Counted from the stretch's first letter, positions 1 through 5,769 are shown. The stretch is DNA of 6,700 nucleotides from Gaiellales bacterium (GCA_030831375.1 JAURLF010000146.1:1-6700), one strand, 5' to 3'. Notes: generated by a model from the sequence alone, not told the origin. A program made the numbers and translations.

Positions 1-287
1 CGGATGAAGCGCAGGACGGGCGTGTTGCGCAGGCTCAGCTCCGCGTTGATGGCGCCCTGCAGGACGGGACGCGCGGCCTCGAGACCGTCCAGCGCCCGCC
101 CCTGCGCGCGCTCGGTGCCGTGCAGCTGCACGAAGACATCTGCGACGGCGGTGTCCTTCGAGGCGCGCACCTCGACGACGGTGACGGCGCGCAGCCGAGG
201 GTCGTTGAGGCGCGCGATGCGCTCGCCGATCACCTCGCGCAGCAGGTGGTCGATGCGCCGACCGCGCTCCTTGCCTCCGCGCTTCAC
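1..287 (-). CDS. rbfA: Ribosome-binding factor A, 3' end cut by window edge
   Basis: RbfA is a small KH-fold protein that binds the 30S subunit and assists late 16S rRNA maturation. About 95 residues are visible. An N-terminal Arg/Lys-rich stretch leads into RRIDHLLREVIGERIARL, the usual RbfA helix. Next come the strand TVVEVRASKDTAVADVFVQL and the late family motif around NTPVLRFI, where most members read RTPELRF. Roughly 15-35 residues are missing beyond position 1. The start is GTG at 287-285: it sits 7 nt after a GGAGG and overlaps the stop of the preceding ylxP-like gene as GTGA, so translation is probably coupled. Its place after a DUF503 gene matches the common ylxP-rbfA pair. Identification rests on my reading of family motifs; confidence is high. 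Confidence 0.9.
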   Translation of the reverse strand, partial: MKRGGKERGRRIDHLLREVIGERIARLNDPRLRAVTVVEVRASKDTAVADVFVQLHGTERAQGRALDGLEAARPVLQGAINAELSLRNTPVLRFI

Positions 288-589
288 TCGAGATCCTCCG
301 GGGTGACCATCCGCGCCTGGACGATCCCGACTGTCACGTCGCGCTCGTCGAGCCACCGCTCCAGACGCTGCAGGTGATCGTCGCAGCCCGCCTGCGTCTG
401 CTGGGCGCAGGCGACGAGCAGCGCGCCGCGCTGGGGTGTGTCACGATCGCCGACTTCGCACACGCTCGCGCCGAAGCGCTCCGCGAGCCCGCTGCGCAGC
501 CGCGCGAGCGCGCTGCGGCGGTCCTTGAGCGAAGCAGACCCCGGCAGCCGCACCTCGAGCTCCGCGATGGCGACGAATCCGCGATCCAT
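284..589 (-). CDS. ylxP: DUF503 family protein (YlxP-like)
   Basis: A 101-residue protein of the DUF503/YlxP family, small proteins usually encoded between infB and rbfA and suspected of a role in ribosome or RNA biology; no biochemical activity is established. The family signature is clear: an initial strand FVAIAELEVRLPG followed by SLKDRRSALARLRSGL (canonical LPGshSLKeKRs), then a second strand ASVCEVGDRDTPQRGALLVACA, a helix with DDHLQRLERWLDE, and a final strand VTVGIVQARM. The ATG at 589-587 was chosen because homology begins there. The frame stays open for another 46 codons upstream, but that part overlaps the S4 gene and has arginine-rich shadow composition. No strong Shine-Dalgarno is visible. 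The start lies 10 nt after the preceding stop, so translation probably relies on coupling. Confidence 0.88.
   Translation of the reverse strand: MDRGFVAIAELEVRLPGSASLKDRRSALARLRSGLAERFGASVCEVGDRDTPQRGALLVACAQQTQAGCDDHLQRLERWLDERDVTVGIVQARMVTPEDLE
295..299 (-). promoter_or_regulatory. Shine-Dalgarno GGAGG for rbfA
   Basis: A perfect GGAGG lies 7 nt before the GTG at 287-285, inside the end of the upstream gene. It supports GTG as the rbfA start. Confidence 0.75.
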
Positions 590-599
590 GACCCGTAGG

Positions 600-1094
600 C
601 TAGCCCGCCCGCGGCGGCAGCCTCGCCGTGAGCCGCAGCCGTTCCAGCTCGCGGGGGCTGACGGGGCGCCACGCACCGACGGCGAGGGCGTCGAGTTCGA
701 GGCCCGCGAGACGGGTGCGGGTCCCATCGCGGTCGACCCTCTGCTTCAGAGGGTGGCGGGCGTCGGACAGGCGCCGAGCCAGTCTGGGATCGGCGAGCAG
801 CAGCTCGAGGCCGCCTCCGGACACGGGCAGCGGCAGCACCGGATACAGCTCCCCCGGGTGCACCAGTGCAAGCGGGGTGCCAGCCGCACGGTGCAGCACC
901 GCGCCCGTGGGGCCGGGGCCGAGGGCCTCCCCGTCTACGAGCACCACCTGGCCGAGTACGACCTTCACGGCTGGGTCCGCCACGGCGGTGCCGTCGATGC
1001 TCACGCGGCCGCTGCGGACGAGACCCTCGACCTCGCGGCGCGTGCCGAGCCCGGCGGCGGCCAGGTAGCGGTTGAGCCGGACCGCGCCGGCCAT
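600..1094 (-). CDS. S4-domain protein, shrunken RsuA/RluB-type pseudouridine synthase lacking the catalytic motif
   Basis: A 164-residue protein. Residues 5-60 form an S4 RNA-binding domain (VRLNRYLAAAGLGTRREVE, then RSGRVSIDGTAV and VLVDGEAL). Residues 66-118 look like the first part of an RsuA/RluB catalytic domain: VLHRAAG resembles the yll.nKPaG strand, and YPVLPLPVSGGGLELLLAD aligns with yPVGRLDvdTeGLLLLTnD. The catalytic Asp of GRLD is replaced by Pro (residue 90). After KQRV the sequence jumps to RTRLAGLELDALAVGAWRPVSPRELERL, which resembles the family C-terminus (L..L..G.wR.Lt..EL..L). About 70 central residues of a normal 230-250-residue enzyme therefore seem absent. All pieces lie in one frame, so this is not a simple frameshift. 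I infer a non-catalytic RNA-binding paralogue; substrate unknown. It starts 7 nt after the clpX stop without a clear Shine-Dalgarno, so coupling is likely. Confidence 0.75.
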   Translation of the reverse strand: MAGAVRLNRYLAAAGLGTRREVEGLVRSGRVSIDGTAVADPAVKVVLGQVVLVDGEALGPGPTGAVLHRAAGTPLALVHPGELYPVLPLPVSGGGLELLLADPRLARRLSDARHPLKQRVDRDGTRTRLAGLELDALAVGAWRPVSPRELERLRLTARLPPRAG

Positions 1095-1101
1095 CCGCGG
1101 G

Positions 1102-2382
1102 TTAGGCGGATTCCTCGGCGGGCGAGTCGATCGAGGCGTGCCCGCCGGTGGTGACGAGCGTCGGGCGGAGGCCCCGCTCGATGGTGTCGGCCGTGACGAT
1201 GCAGCGGCTGATGTCGGAGCGGCTCGGCAACTCGAACATCACGTCCGTGAGGGCGTTCTCGATGATCGAGCGCAGGCCACGCGCTCCGGTCTCGCGCTCG
1301 AGCGCCTTGTCGGCGATCGCCCACAGGGCGTCCTCGTGGAAGACGAGCTCCGTGTGGTCGTACTCGAAGAAGCGCTGATACTGCTTGGTGAGCGCGTTCT
1401 TCGGCTCGACGAGAATGCGCACGAGGTCGTCGCGGTCGAGCTGGTGGACGGCGGTGATGATCGGCATGCGCCCGACGAACTCGGGGATCAGGCCGAACTG
1501 GACGAGATCCTCAGGCCGCACCTCCTGCAGGACCTCGGCGCCCTCGACGCGTCCGATGCGGGCGATGTCCGCGCCGAAGCCGACGCTGTTCCTGCCCACG
1601 CGACGCTCGACGATCCGGTCGAGGCCCGCGAACGCACCGCCGCAGATGAACAGGATGTTCGTCGTGTCGATCGAGAGGAACTCCTGGTGCGGGTGCTTGC
1701 GACCGCCCTGCGGCGGCACGGAGGCGACGGTGCCCTCGAGGATCTTCAGGAGCGCCTGCTGCACGCCCTCGCCCGACACGTCCCGCGTGATCGACGGGTT
1801 CTCGGACTTGCGGGCGACCTTGTCGACCTCGTCGATGTAGATGATCCCGGTCTCGGCCTTCTTGATGTCGTAGTCGGCGGCCTGGATCAGCTTGAGCAGA
1901 ATGTTCTCCACGTCCTCGCCGACGTAGCCGGCCTCGGTCAGCGCGGTGGCGTCCGCGATCGCGAACGGCACGTCGAGGATGCGCGCAAGGGTCTGCGCCA
2001 TCAGCGTCTTGCCGCAGCCCGTCGGGCCGAGCAGCAGGATGTTCGACTTGCCGAGCTCGACGCCGTCCTCGGCGTCGGACTCCGTGGCCATGCGGACGCG
2101 CTTGTAGTGGTTGTAGACGGCGACGGCCAGCATCCGCTTGGCCTCCTCCTGCCCCACCACGTAGTCGTTGAGGACGTCCCAGATCTCCTGCGGGGCCGGC
2201 AGCGAGCGCCCCTCCAGCGACGTCGGGGCCTTCAGCTCCTCGTCGATGATCTCGTTGCAGAGATCGATGCACTCGTCGCAGATGTAGACCCCGGGCCCGG
2301 CGATCAGCTTGCGCACCTGGCGCTGCGTCTTGCCGCAGAAGGAGCAGAGCAGCTGCTCGCCGGTGTCCCCCGTGCGGGTCAT
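1102..2382 (-). CDS. clpX: ATP-dependent Clp protease ATP-binding subunit ClpX
   Basis: ClpX is the hexameric AAA+ unfoldase that feeds substrates into ClpP. All 426 residues are present, the usual length. The N-terminal zinc-binding domain has Cys13/Cys16 (CSFC) and Cys35/Cys38 (CDEC). The AAA+ core shows Walker A GPTGCGKT (119-126), pore-1 loop GYVG (152-155), Walker B IIYIDE (180-185), pore-2 region RDVSGEG (200-206), RKH loop (228-230), arginine finger R305 in EFVGR, and sensor-2 R368 in TGARGLRS. The ClpP-docking loop reads VGF (267-269) rather than the common IGF/LGF. ATG at 2382-2380 starts one base after the clpP stop (TGAgATG), implying coupled translation and matched amounts of protease and unfoldase. 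The C-terminal tail is short and acidic (PAEESA). Identification is certain. Confidence 0.98.
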   Translation of the reverse strand: MTRTGDTGEQLLCSFCGKTQRQVRKLIAGPGVYICDECIDLCNEIIDEELKAPTSLEGRSLPAPQEIWDVLNDYVVGQEEAKRMLAVAVYNHYKRVRMATESDAEDGVELGKSNILLLGPTGCGKTLMAQTLARILDVPFAIADATALTEAGYVGEDVENILLKLIQAADYDIKKAETGIIYIDEVDKVARKSENPSITRDVSGEGVQQALLKILEGTVASVPPQGGRKHPHQEFLSIDTTNILFICGGAFAGLDRIVERRVGRNSVGFGADIARIGRVEGAEVLQEVRPEDLVQFGLIPEFVGRMPIITAVHQLDRDDLVRILVEPKNALTKQYQRFFEYDHTELVFHEDALWAIADKALERETGARGLRSIIENALTDVMFELPSRSDISRCIVTADTIERGLRPTLVTTGGHASIDSPAEESA

Positions 2383-2383
2383 C

Positions 2384-2968
2384 TCAGCGGTGCTCGATCA
2401 CCTGGTCGATGATGCCGTACTCCTTGGCCTCCTCGGCGCTCATGAAGTTGTCGCGCTCGGTGTCCTGCTTGACCTTCTCGGCGGGCTGACCCGTGTTCTC
2501 GGCCAGCAGCCGGTCGAGGTTCCGGCGCATGTCGATGATCTCGCGGGCGTGGATCTCGATGTCGGTCGCCTGACCCTGGAAGCCTGCGGAGACCTGGTGG
2601 ATCAGGATCTTGGAGTTCGGCAGCGCCATCCGCTTGCCCTTGGCGCCGCCGGCCAGCAGGAAGGCGCCCATCGACATCGCGATGCCGACGCAGATCGTCT
2701 GCACGTCCGGCTTGATGAACTGCATCGTGTCGTAGATCGCCATGCCGGCGTACACGGAGCCGCCCGGGCTGTTGATGTAGAGGGCGATGTCCTTGTCCGG
2801 GTCCTCGGACTCGAGGTGGATCAGCTGCGCGACGATCAGGTTGGCGATCTGGTCATCGACCGGCGTGCCGAGGAAGATGATGCGCTCGCTGAGGAGGCGC
2901 GAGTAGATGTCGAACGCGCGCTCGCCGCGCGACGTCTGCTCGACGACCATGGGGACAAGAGGACTCAC
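2384..2968 (-). CDS. clpP: ATP-dependent Clp protease proteolytic subunit ClpP
   Basis: ClpP is the barrel-forming serine peptidase of the ClpXP complex. The 194-residue protein is full length. The catalytic triad is visible as Ser99 (GIAMSMGA), His124 (KILIHQ) and Asp173 (DTERDN). The oligomerisation/handle region follows His124 (GFQGQATDIEIHAREI), and the substrate-binding strand INSPGGSV is at 65-72. The N-terminus SPLVPMVVEQTSRGERAFDIYSRLL matches the axial-loop region of well-studied ClpPs almost word for word, which supports the GTG start at 2968-2966 over the in-frame ATG at codon 7. AAAGGG lies 6 nt upstream. Only one clpP is present here, whereas many actinobacteria carry two adjacent genes. 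The leader before the axial region is very short, so little or no propeptide processing is expected. Confidence 0.98.
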   Translation of the reverse strand: MSPLVPMVVEQTSRGERAFDIYSRLLSERIIFLGTPVDDQIANLIVAQLIHLESEDPDKDIALYINSPGGSVYAGMAIYDTMQFIKPDVQTICVGIAMSMGAFLLAGGAKGKRMALPNSKILIHQVSAGFQGQATDIEIHAREIIDMRRNLDRLLAENTGQPAEKVKQDTERDNFMSAEEAKEYGIIDQVIEHR

Positions 2969-2974
2969 GGTGTG

Positions 2975-2980
2975 CCCTTT
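2975..2980 (-). promoter_or_regulatory. Weak Shine-Dalgarno for clpP
   Basis: AAAGGG lies 6 nt before GTG at 2968-2966, in the 24-nt gap after tig. It is an imperfect ribosome-binding site but helps select the GTG start over the ATG six codons downstream. Confidence 0.5.
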
Positions 2981-2992
2981 CGGCGGGTGTGG

Positions 2993-4396
2993 TCAGGATT
3001 CCTGCTCGGGGTCGGACGCCGCGGCGTCCTCCTCCCCATTCTGCTCCGCGCCAGCCGGCGCGTCGGCTCCGGCGCGCGCGTTGGCGCGCGCCTCCGCCTC
3101 GTCGGGCGTAATCACCCGGGCCTCGGCGACGGCGCGGTCGAGCGCCGTCTTGAGGACGAGGTCGCGGCGCACGTCCTCGCGCATCGCGGCGTCGTCCATG
3201 ATCCGGTCGACGACCTCGTCGGCCTCGCTCTCGGCGGCGGCCTGCTCGGCGATGAAGGCGCGCAGCTCGTCGTCCGCGACGGCGATGCCGTGGCGCTCGA
3301 CGTACGCGTCGAGCGCGAGCTCCTCGCGCACCTCGCGCTCGCACTCGGGCGCGAGCTCCATGGCCAGGCCGTTGACGTCGCGGCCCATCATGCGCATGTA
3401 CTGCTCGAGGTCGATGCCCTGCTGGCCGAGCGAGCGCGCCATCGCCTGCAGGCGGTCGTCGATGCGGCGCCCGACCATCGCGGGCGGCACGTCGACCTCG
3501 GCCTGGGCGCCGAGGTCCTGCAGCACGTTGCGGCGGAACTGCCCGTCCGCCTCGCGCTCGAGGTTCTGCTCGCGGCCCTGGCGGATGTCGTCCTTCAGCT
3601 CCTGCAGCGTGTCGAAGCCCGCAACCTGCTTCGCGAACTCGTCGTCCAGGTCGGGCAGCACGCGCACGCGGACCTCCTTGACCGAAACGGCGAAGACGGC
3701 CTCGCGGCCGGCGAGCTTCTTCGGCTTCTGCTCGGCGGGGAGCGTGACGGCGACCTCCTTGGCGTCGCCGGCGCGCATGTCGATCAGGGCCTCATCGAGC
3801 TCGTCGAGCAGGCGCCCCGCGCCCGCCTCGACGAGGAGGTCGGTGGCCTGCGCGTCCTTGATGGCCTTGCCGTCGACGGTCCCGTGCATGTCCACGAGCA
3901 CCTGGTGCCCTGCCTCGACGGCGGTCTCGGCCGCCTCGAACGTCGCGCCGGCAGCGCGGATGCGCTCGATCTCCTGATCGACGTACTCGTCGTCGACCGC
4001 ACCCTCCGGCTTCACGGCGGCGAGCTCGAGATCGGCGGGCAGGATGGCCTTCGGCGGCACCTGCACGACGCCGGTGAAGGTAAACGGCGCGCCCGGCTCG
4101 ATCGGGTCGTCCCAGTCGATCTCGGGCTGGCCGATGCCGTCGACACCGGCGGCCGCCGTCGCGCGCCGCCACCAGCCGTTGATGTGGCTGCGCAGCGCCT
4201 CGTCGCGGACCGCCTCCTCGCCGAGCCGTTGGCGAATGACGGCGACGGGGGCCTTGCCCTTGCGGAAGCCGGGGACGCGGACGTCCTTGGCCAGGTCGCT
4301 GAGGGCGTGCTCGAACGCGTGGTCGACGTCGTGCGCGTCGATCTCGACGCGGATCCGGACCTTGTCGTCCTCGAGGGTCTCTACGGCGGTCTGCAT
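2993..4396 (-). CDS. tig: Trigger factor (ribosome-associated chaperone, peptidyl-prolyl isomerase)
   Basis: Trigger factor binds ribosomal protein L23 at the exit tunnel and shields nascent chains. The protein has 467 residues, slightly longer than the common 430-450. The N-terminal ribosome-binding domain carries the signature GFRKGKAP (43-50). The FKBP-type PPIase domain spans about 160-245, from GHQVLVDMHGTVDGK through LLDELDEALIDMRAGD to EAVFAVSVKEVR. The helical C-terminal substrate-binding arms follow (DLDDEFAKQVAGFDTLQELKDDI onward). The tail after about 434 is low-complexity Ala/Glu/Asp, probably disordered, and accounts for the extra length. ATG at 4396-4394 is preceded by GGAGAG with a 9-nt spacer. 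It is first in the tig-clpP-clpX run, a very common arrangement. Confidence 0.97.
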   Translation of the reverse strand: MQTAVETLEDDKVRIRVEIDAHDVDHAFEHALSDLAKDVRVPGFRKGKAPVAVIRQRLGEEAVRDEALRSHINGWWRRATAAAGVDGIGQPEIDWDDPIEPGAPFTFTGVVQVPPKAILPADLELAAVKPEGAVDDEYVDQEIERIRAAGATFEAAETAVEAGHQVLVDMHGTVDGKAIKDAQATDLLVEAGAGRLLDELDEALIDMRAGDAKEVAVTLPAEQKPKKLAGREAVFAVSVKEVRVRVLPDLDDEFAKQVAGFDTLQELKDDIRQGREQNLEREADGQFRRNVLQDLGAQAEVDVPPAMVGRRIDDRLQAMARSLGQQGIDLEQYMRMMGRDVNGLAMELAPECEREVREELALDAYVERHGIAVADDELRAFIAEQAAAESEADEVVDRIMDDAAMREDVRRDLVLKTALDRAVAEARVITPDEAEARANARAGADAPAGAEQNGEEDAAASDPEQES

Positions 4397-4405
4397 GCGG
4401 CTGGT

Positions 4406-4411
4406 CTCTCC
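4406..4411 (-). promoter_or_regulatory. Shine-Dalgarno GGAGAG for tig
   Basis: GGAGAG stands 9 nt before the tig ATG at 4396-4394, in the non-coding gap, and supports that start. Confidence 0.7.
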
Positions 4412-4439
4412 GGCGATTCGCCCGGGATCGGGGGCACGG

Positions 4440-4470
4440 ATGGTAGGCGATCCGCGCGCGCCGTCCGGTC
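4440..4470 (-). promoter_or_regulatory. Possible promoter of the tig-clpP-clpX run
   Basis: The 104-nt gap 4397-4500 is the only plausible place for the operon promoter. A -10-like TACCAT (TAnnnT form) is at 4445-4440 on the minus strand, which would put transcription start near 4433 with about 37 nt of leader. No good -35 is present at 17-18 nt (CCGGAC or ACCGGA); CTGACC lies further away, at 21 nt. The call rests mainly on position and the -10 box. Confidence 0.3.
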
Positions 4471-4500
4471 AGTGCGGGAGCGGCCGGGCCGGGTGGCGAC

Positions 4501-5196
4501 TCAGAAGAGCATGCCGAGCGACACGCCCGCCGGATTGCCGAGCTGGACCAGTCGGATCGCGGAGTAGACGAGGATCACGGCGCCGACCGCCCCCAGCCCG
4601 ATCTTGATCCGCTCCTGCCGAACGAGGCTCGCAACGCCGAAGAGGAACAGCGAGATGGCGATGATGATCGACAGGACGTCGAAGTCGCCACCCAGCGAGT
4701 CCTTGGCGGTCGCCTCGTCGAACTTGGCCTGGGCGTCGTCGTCAATCGCCGCGGCATCGTCGTAGGCCACCGTCGACCAGTTCGGGTTGTCCTCCACGAA
4801 CGGCGTGTCGTAGCCCGCGGAATCCGGCTGCTCGAGCCACCAGTCGACGGCGGCGGCGAGATCGTCGCTCATCAGCGAGTTGTAGATGTAGTCGGCAGTC
4901 CCGTCGTCGCCGGCGTTCGACGCCTTCGCGAACTCGAGGAACAGGGCCTCGTCGGCGATGTCGGTGGCGCTTGCGTCGTTGAACGCCTGCGAGGCCGTGT
5001 CGGACAGCCGGATGCCCTCGCTGTAGGCGGCCGTCACGGCGGAGCCGAGCTGCGCGCTCTGGAAGGTGGACCAGGCGGTCAGGATCGCCGCGATGCCGAG
5101 CAGGATCGCGATCACGATCTCCGTCCGGTCGACGGTGCGCTGCCGGCGCTCCTCGTCGGCCTTCACCGGATCCACCGCCGCCTCGTCCGCCGCCAT
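4501..5196 (-). CDS. Unrecognised three-helix membrane protein with acidic extracytoplasmic domain
   Basis: A 231-residue protein I cannot assign to a named family. The N-terminus is cytoplasmic and charged (ADEERRQRTVDR). Helix 1 is about 27-45 (IVIAILLGIAAILTAWSTF). Residues 46-172 form a soluble, strongly acidic, mostly helical domain including FNDASATDIADEALFLEFA and WWLEQPDSAGYDTPF. Helices 2 (about 173-192) and 3 (about 198-217) are joined by a short basic loop RQERIK, which places that loop inside and the acidic domain outside. The layout, with a helix ending in WSxxQ followed by AAYSEG, resembles uncharacterised actinobacterial membrane proteins I have seen; that is memory, not a search. 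ATG at 5196-5194 follows a G-rich run (GGGGGGTG) by a few bases. An upstream in-frame ATG at 5322 is excluded because it lies inside the tRNA gene. It seems monocistronic. Confidence 0.8.
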   Translation of the reverse strand: MAADEAAVDPVKADEERRQRTVDRTEIVIAILLGIAAILTAWSTFQSAQLGSAVTAAYSEGIRLSDTASQAFNDASATDIADEALFLEFAKASNAGDDGTADYIYNSLMSDDLAAAVDWWLEQPDSAGYDTPFVEDNPNWSTVAYDDAAAIDDDAQAKFDEATAKDSLGGDFDVLSIIIAISLFLFGVASLVRQERIKIGLGAVGAVILVYSAIRLVQLGNPAGVSLGMLF

Positions 5197-5245
5197 CGCC
5201 GCACCCCCCGTGGGCCGGGCCGGGATGGCCGCGACCGTCGACACG

Positions 5246-5251
5246 ATGCTA
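5246..5251 (-). promoter_or_regulatory. Possible -10 box for the membrane-protein gene
   Basis: TAGCAT (TAnnnT form) lies in the 85-nt gap between the tRNA gene and the membrane-protein ATG, giving a leader of about 40 nt. No convincing -35 is visible, so this is weak. The rest of the gap is GC-rich with no clear terminator. Confidence 0.22.
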
Positions 5252-5281
5252 CAGGCGCGCCCCCCCGCACACGGGAGCGGA

Positions 5282-5364
5282 TGCGGGCGGGAGGACTCGA
5301 ACCTCCACGGGGTCGCCCCCACCGGGACCTAAACCCGGCGCGTCTGCCGTTTCGCCACGCCCGC
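5282..5364 (-). tRNA. tRNA-Leu (anticodon UAG)
   Basis: All arms pair by eye. The acceptor stem GCGGGCG/CGCCCGC has 7 bp. The D arm is GCG/CGC around AAACGGCAGA. The anticodon stem CCGGG/CCCGG encloses loop TTTAGGT, giving anticodon TAG and decoding CUA and probably other CUN leucine codons. The long class-II variable arm GGGG-GCGA-CCCC is typical of Leu/Ser/Tyr tRNAs. The T arm is GGAGG/CCTCC with loop TTCGAGT. The discriminator base is A, as expected for leucine. The gene ends there; the next bases are TCC, so CCA must be added by the CCA-adding enzyme. It lies 27 nt after the Asp/His-rich gene on the same strand. Confidence 0.97.
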
Positions 5365-5375
5365 CAGTGGCGCGA

Positions 5376-5381
5376 ACCCTA
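5376..5381 (-). promoter_or_regulatory. Possible -10 box for tRNA-Leu
   Basis: TAGGGT is 11 nt before the mature tRNA 5' end, which would give a precursor leader of about 5 nt. A partial -35 (GGGACG, sharing the central GAC of TTGACA) falls 18 nt further upstream inside the end of the neighbouring coding sequence. Read-through from that gene is an alternative source of transcript. Confidence 0.33.
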
Positions 5382-5391
5382 TCGGAGCGGG

Positions 5392-5769
5392 CTAGTCGTC
5401 GTCCCCGTCGTGGTCGTCGTAGTCGCCGTCGTCGTGATCGTCGTCGTGGTCGCCGTCGTCGTGATCGTCGTCGTGGTCGTCCTCGTGCGCATCGTGCTGC
5501 TCCTGGACCTCGGGGCGGGATGCCGCCGGCTCCGCGCGTGCCGCCGACTGCCACTGCGCCACCGGCTGCGGGGCGGGCTCCGGCCGGCGCAGGTCGGGAT
5601 CGGTGATCTGCGCGAGGCCGGCGGAGTAGGCCTCGCGGGCCCCGGCGGATGCGTCGAGGGCCGGATCGCCGGGCGCGTCGCCGATGCCGCCGGCGAAGGC
5701 GAGACCGCCGACGACGAGGACGGAGACGGCGAGTCCGACGACGACGGCGAGGATGGTGCGCTGGTTCAT
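5392..5769 (-). CDS. Small exported or membrane-anchored protein with Asp/His-rich C-terminal tail
   Basis: A 125-residue protein of unrecognised family. Residues 1-28 are a signal peptide or single anchor (MNQRT followed by the hydrophobic stretch ILAVVVGLAVSVLVVGGLAFA), so the rest should be outside the membrane. Residues 31-90 are Ala/Pro-rich and probably flexible (ITDPDLRRPEPAPQPVAQW). Residues 92-125 consist almost only of Asp, His and Gly, with two identical 9-residue units HDDDHDDGD at 99-107 and 108-116. Such a tail can bind divalent metals such as Zn, Cu, Ni or Fe; this is inference. ATG at 5769-5767 has GGAGA 5 nt upstream and lies 29 nt after the haem-type membrane gene, so it is probably the last gene of that operon. 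No Cys, CxxCH or FMN-attachment motif is visible. Confidence 0.82.
   Translation of the reverse strand: MNQRTILAVVVGLAVSVLVVGGLAFAGGIGDAPGDPALDASAGAREAYSAGLAQITDPDLRRPEPAPQPVAQWQSAARAEPAASRPEVQEQHDAHEDDHDDDHDDGDHDDDHDDGDYDDHDGDDD
5422..5475 (-). repeat. Perfect 27-nt tandem duplication inside the Asp/His tail
   Basis: Two identical adjacent 27-nt units occupy 5422-5448 and 5449-5475, each encoding HDDDHDDGD. The flanking sequence is also made of GTC/GTG-rich triplets (Asp/His codons on the minus strand), so the duplication lies within a wider low-complexity stretch, about 5395-5500. Copy number may vary by slippage without breaking the frame. Confidence 0.9.

Noticed and set aside
590..727. 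Extension of the DUF503 protein by 46 residues to an upstream ATG
   Set aside because: The extra part overlaps the S4 gene, is Arg/Ser/Pro-rich shadow sequence, and DUF503 homology starts at the ATG at 589.
1072..2412. A 446-codon plus-strand open frame opposite clpX
   Set aside because: Same shadow effect: it mirrors clpX codon structure and shows no recognisable motif.
4397..4500. ClgR- or CIRCE-like operators and a Rho-independent terminator between the membrane-protein gene and tig
   Set aside because: No CGC-N5-GCG palindrome of convincing quality, no CIRCE repeat, and no stem followed by a T-run; only GC-rich partial self-complementarity such as GGCCGGGCC.
2309..4567. A 752-codon plus-strand open frame opposite tig and clpP
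   Set aside because: It is antisense to genes with unmistakable family motifs. Its Leu/Val/Asp/Arg-heavy composition is what the complement of GC-rich codons gives, and no domain is recognisable.
5197..5322. N-terminal extension of the membrane protein starting at 5322
   Set aside because: It would be encoded by the tRNA gene and has no sensible N-terminal character. The ATG at 5196 has a G-rich ribosome-binding stretch and is followed by the expected charged N-terminus.
5282..5364. tRNA-Leu as an integration site of a mobile element
   Set aside because: No integrase, no direct repeat of the tRNA 3' end and no foreign-looking genes are visible in the window.
5395..5510. The short-period repeats considered as a CRISPR array or non-coding satellite
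   Set aside because: No unique spacers are present. The triplet periodicity matches Asp/His codons of an in-frame gene with a start, ribosome-binding site and stop.
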